This document shows positions 61,952-62,658 of a DNA stretch of 62,658 nucleotides, piece after piece. The stretch is from positions 1 to 62,658 of the forward strand of contig CANNAV010000008.1 in NCBI GenBank assembly GCA_947502585.1, in the 5' to 3' direction. Source of the stretch: an uncultured Pseudovibrio sp. (lineage in GTDB: Bacteria; Pseudomonadota; Alphaproteobacteria; Rhizobiales; Stappiaceae). The translations under genes were made by a program, and so were the position numbers. The number at the start of each line of letters is the position of its first letter. Position 1 is the first letter of the stretch. Below the pieces are notes generated by a model that was not told the DNA's origin, did no database searches, and was given only the letters and a program-made list of their open reading frames with translations.

Positions 61952-62308
61952 ATGAGGCAGAAAGAAGATATTAAAACCATCGGTATTGATGAATTTTTAA
62001 ATGTAGACGTGCGTGTAGGCACAGTTATTGAAGCGGTTGATTTTCCTGAGGCCCGTAAGTCGGCCTACAAACTTAAGATTGATTTTGGTGATGATATTGG
62101 TGTGAAGAAAACGTCTGCCCAGATCACTGCTCATTATTCAGCTGAGGCACTTGTTGGTCGTCAGGTGATTGCTGTTGTGAATTTCCCACCGCGCCAGATC
62201 GGGCCATTTATGTCTGAAGTTCTGACACTTGGGCTGGCTGATGAGAACGGTGATATCGTTCTGCTCCATCCAGACAGCAAGGTGCCTGACGGGGGCCGGA
62301 TGCATTAG
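61952..62308 (+). CDS. csaA: CsaA-like tRNA-binding protein
   Basis: A 118-aa OB-fold protein of the tRNA-binding (EMAP/Arc1p-like) family. CsaA has export-chaperone activity in Bacillus. Family blocks are VDVRVGTVIEAVDFPEARKS, KTSAQITAHYSAEALVGRQV and VVNFPPRQIGPFMSEVLTLG. The C-terminus (LLHPDSKVPDGGRMH) is diagnostic. It is 20 bases after the TetR gene. Confidence 0.94.
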   Translation: MRQKEDIKTIGIDEFLNVDVRVGTVIEAVDFPEARKSAYKLKIDFGDDIGVKKTSAQITAHYSAEALVGRQVIAVVNFPPRQIGPFMSEVLTLGLADENGDIVLLHPDSKVPDGGRMH

Positions 62309-62658
62309 GGCGTATTGTTTATGCCGTGAGGGATAAACACTTATTCCCTTCCGGTTACCTCTCCTGGTCTGAGAGACATGCCCACACAACGGTCTGTGGG
62401 CGGATCGGTTGTCAGGAGAGGTAACGCATCTATCTGGTGTTCCGGTGCACCGAACTTCAGACATGAGCGCGTGGTTTGAGGGAAGGGCCCAGGTTTGCAG
62501 GGTATCACACGGCGACAATTGCGAATGTACCGACAGTAAAAGCTGTTTTTACTGATGTAACTGTCAAGGACCGATGAACTGGGGAATGTCCCGGTGTTTG
62601 TTGAAACTTTGCTTTAGGGTGGCGTTGCTTCCCCTGAGCTGTAGGCTCGGGGTGTTTA
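62309..62658. other. non-coding right end with a nested hairpin
   Basis: 350 bases without a convincing gene, up to the window edge. The only structure is the nested inverted repeat at 62354-62425. The minus-strand frames here are artefacts. Confidence 0.5.
62354..62425. other. nested double hairpin
   Basis: The outer arms GTTACCTCTCCTG and CAGGAGAGGTAAC pair perfectly over 13 bases. Inside them GCCCACA and TGTGGGC pair over seven bases around an eight-base loop. It has no T tail, so it is not a standard terminator. It could be a structured RNA, the end of a mobile element, or a two-arm protein site. Confidence 0.6.

Noticed and set aside
1..62658. CRISPR array, prophage or rRNA operon
   Set aside because: No regularly spaced direct repeats, phage structural genes or rRNA sequences were seen on either strand.

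Overview
The window is a stretch of bacterial chromosome. The gene set points to an alphaproteobacterium. It carries SciP (the DUF1153 inhibitor of the cell-cycle regulator CtrA) beside a perfect CtrA box, a FlbD-type flagellar activator, petABC, trmL, and lgt-midA-pgeF in alphaproteobacterial order. A marine Stappiaceae/Pseudovibrio-like organism is my best guess. That is an inference from protein flavour and moderate GC, not something the sequence proves.

Layout. 1-2.2 kb is a scrap zone: a VOC/glyoxalase protein, an ORF remnant, a 158-bp IS630-derived fragment abutting a decayed IS5 (IS427-group) element, then a tRNA-Met gene. mnmA follows at 2.5-3.7 kb. 4.2-15.6 kb is a flagellar cluster. 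fliK-flgD sits behind a sigma-54-type promoter. It is followed by sciP, and then by fliF-fliG-fliH-fliN-flbD-flhA behind a CtrA box. 15.7-20.2 kb holds accessory enzymes (two GNATs, a metallophosphoesterase, a NUDIX) and a conserved one-TM protein.

20.4-27.3 kb is a four-gene minus-strand operon (moxR, DUF58, BatA/DUF4159-like, a large VWA-like membrane protein), a MoxR-VWA envelope system. 27.7-32.0 kb is a plus-strand run (DUF1285, CoA-type NUDIX, DUF6111, CCA-adding enzyme, DUF1284, Tim44-like). 32.1-33.2 kb is divergent ohr/ohrR with two matching operators. Then come an EamA transporter with an AAA ATPase, fumC, a TetR regulator with duplicated operators facing a vestigial 13-codon ORF, hemF, a decayed secreted-protein gene and trmL.

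40.7-46.1 kb has a small membrane protein, an ABC exporter and the cytochrome bc1 operon petABC. 46.3-49.0 kb is mtnP-apt-bluB-GNAT (purine salvage and the B12 lower ligand). Two tandem DeoR-type regulators follow. 50.8-59.2 kb is minus-strand housekeeping: ychF-pth-rplY, prs, a lipoprotein, an M24-fold protein, pgeF, midA, lgt. The right end has ubiK, a YbjN protein, a shattered proC, a 105-bp interspersed repeat, another TetR, csaA and an unexplained nested hairpin.

The most rewarding points are: the CtrA/SciP plus sigma-54/FlbD wiring of the flagellar cluster; the 180-bp in-frame duplication in fliK; the proC pseudogene; the TetR with an emptied target; the repeat family; the paired DeoR regulators without an attached operon; and two structured non-coding segments (40.47-40.68 kb and 62.35-62.43 kb). 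I see no CRISPR array, prophage or rRNA.
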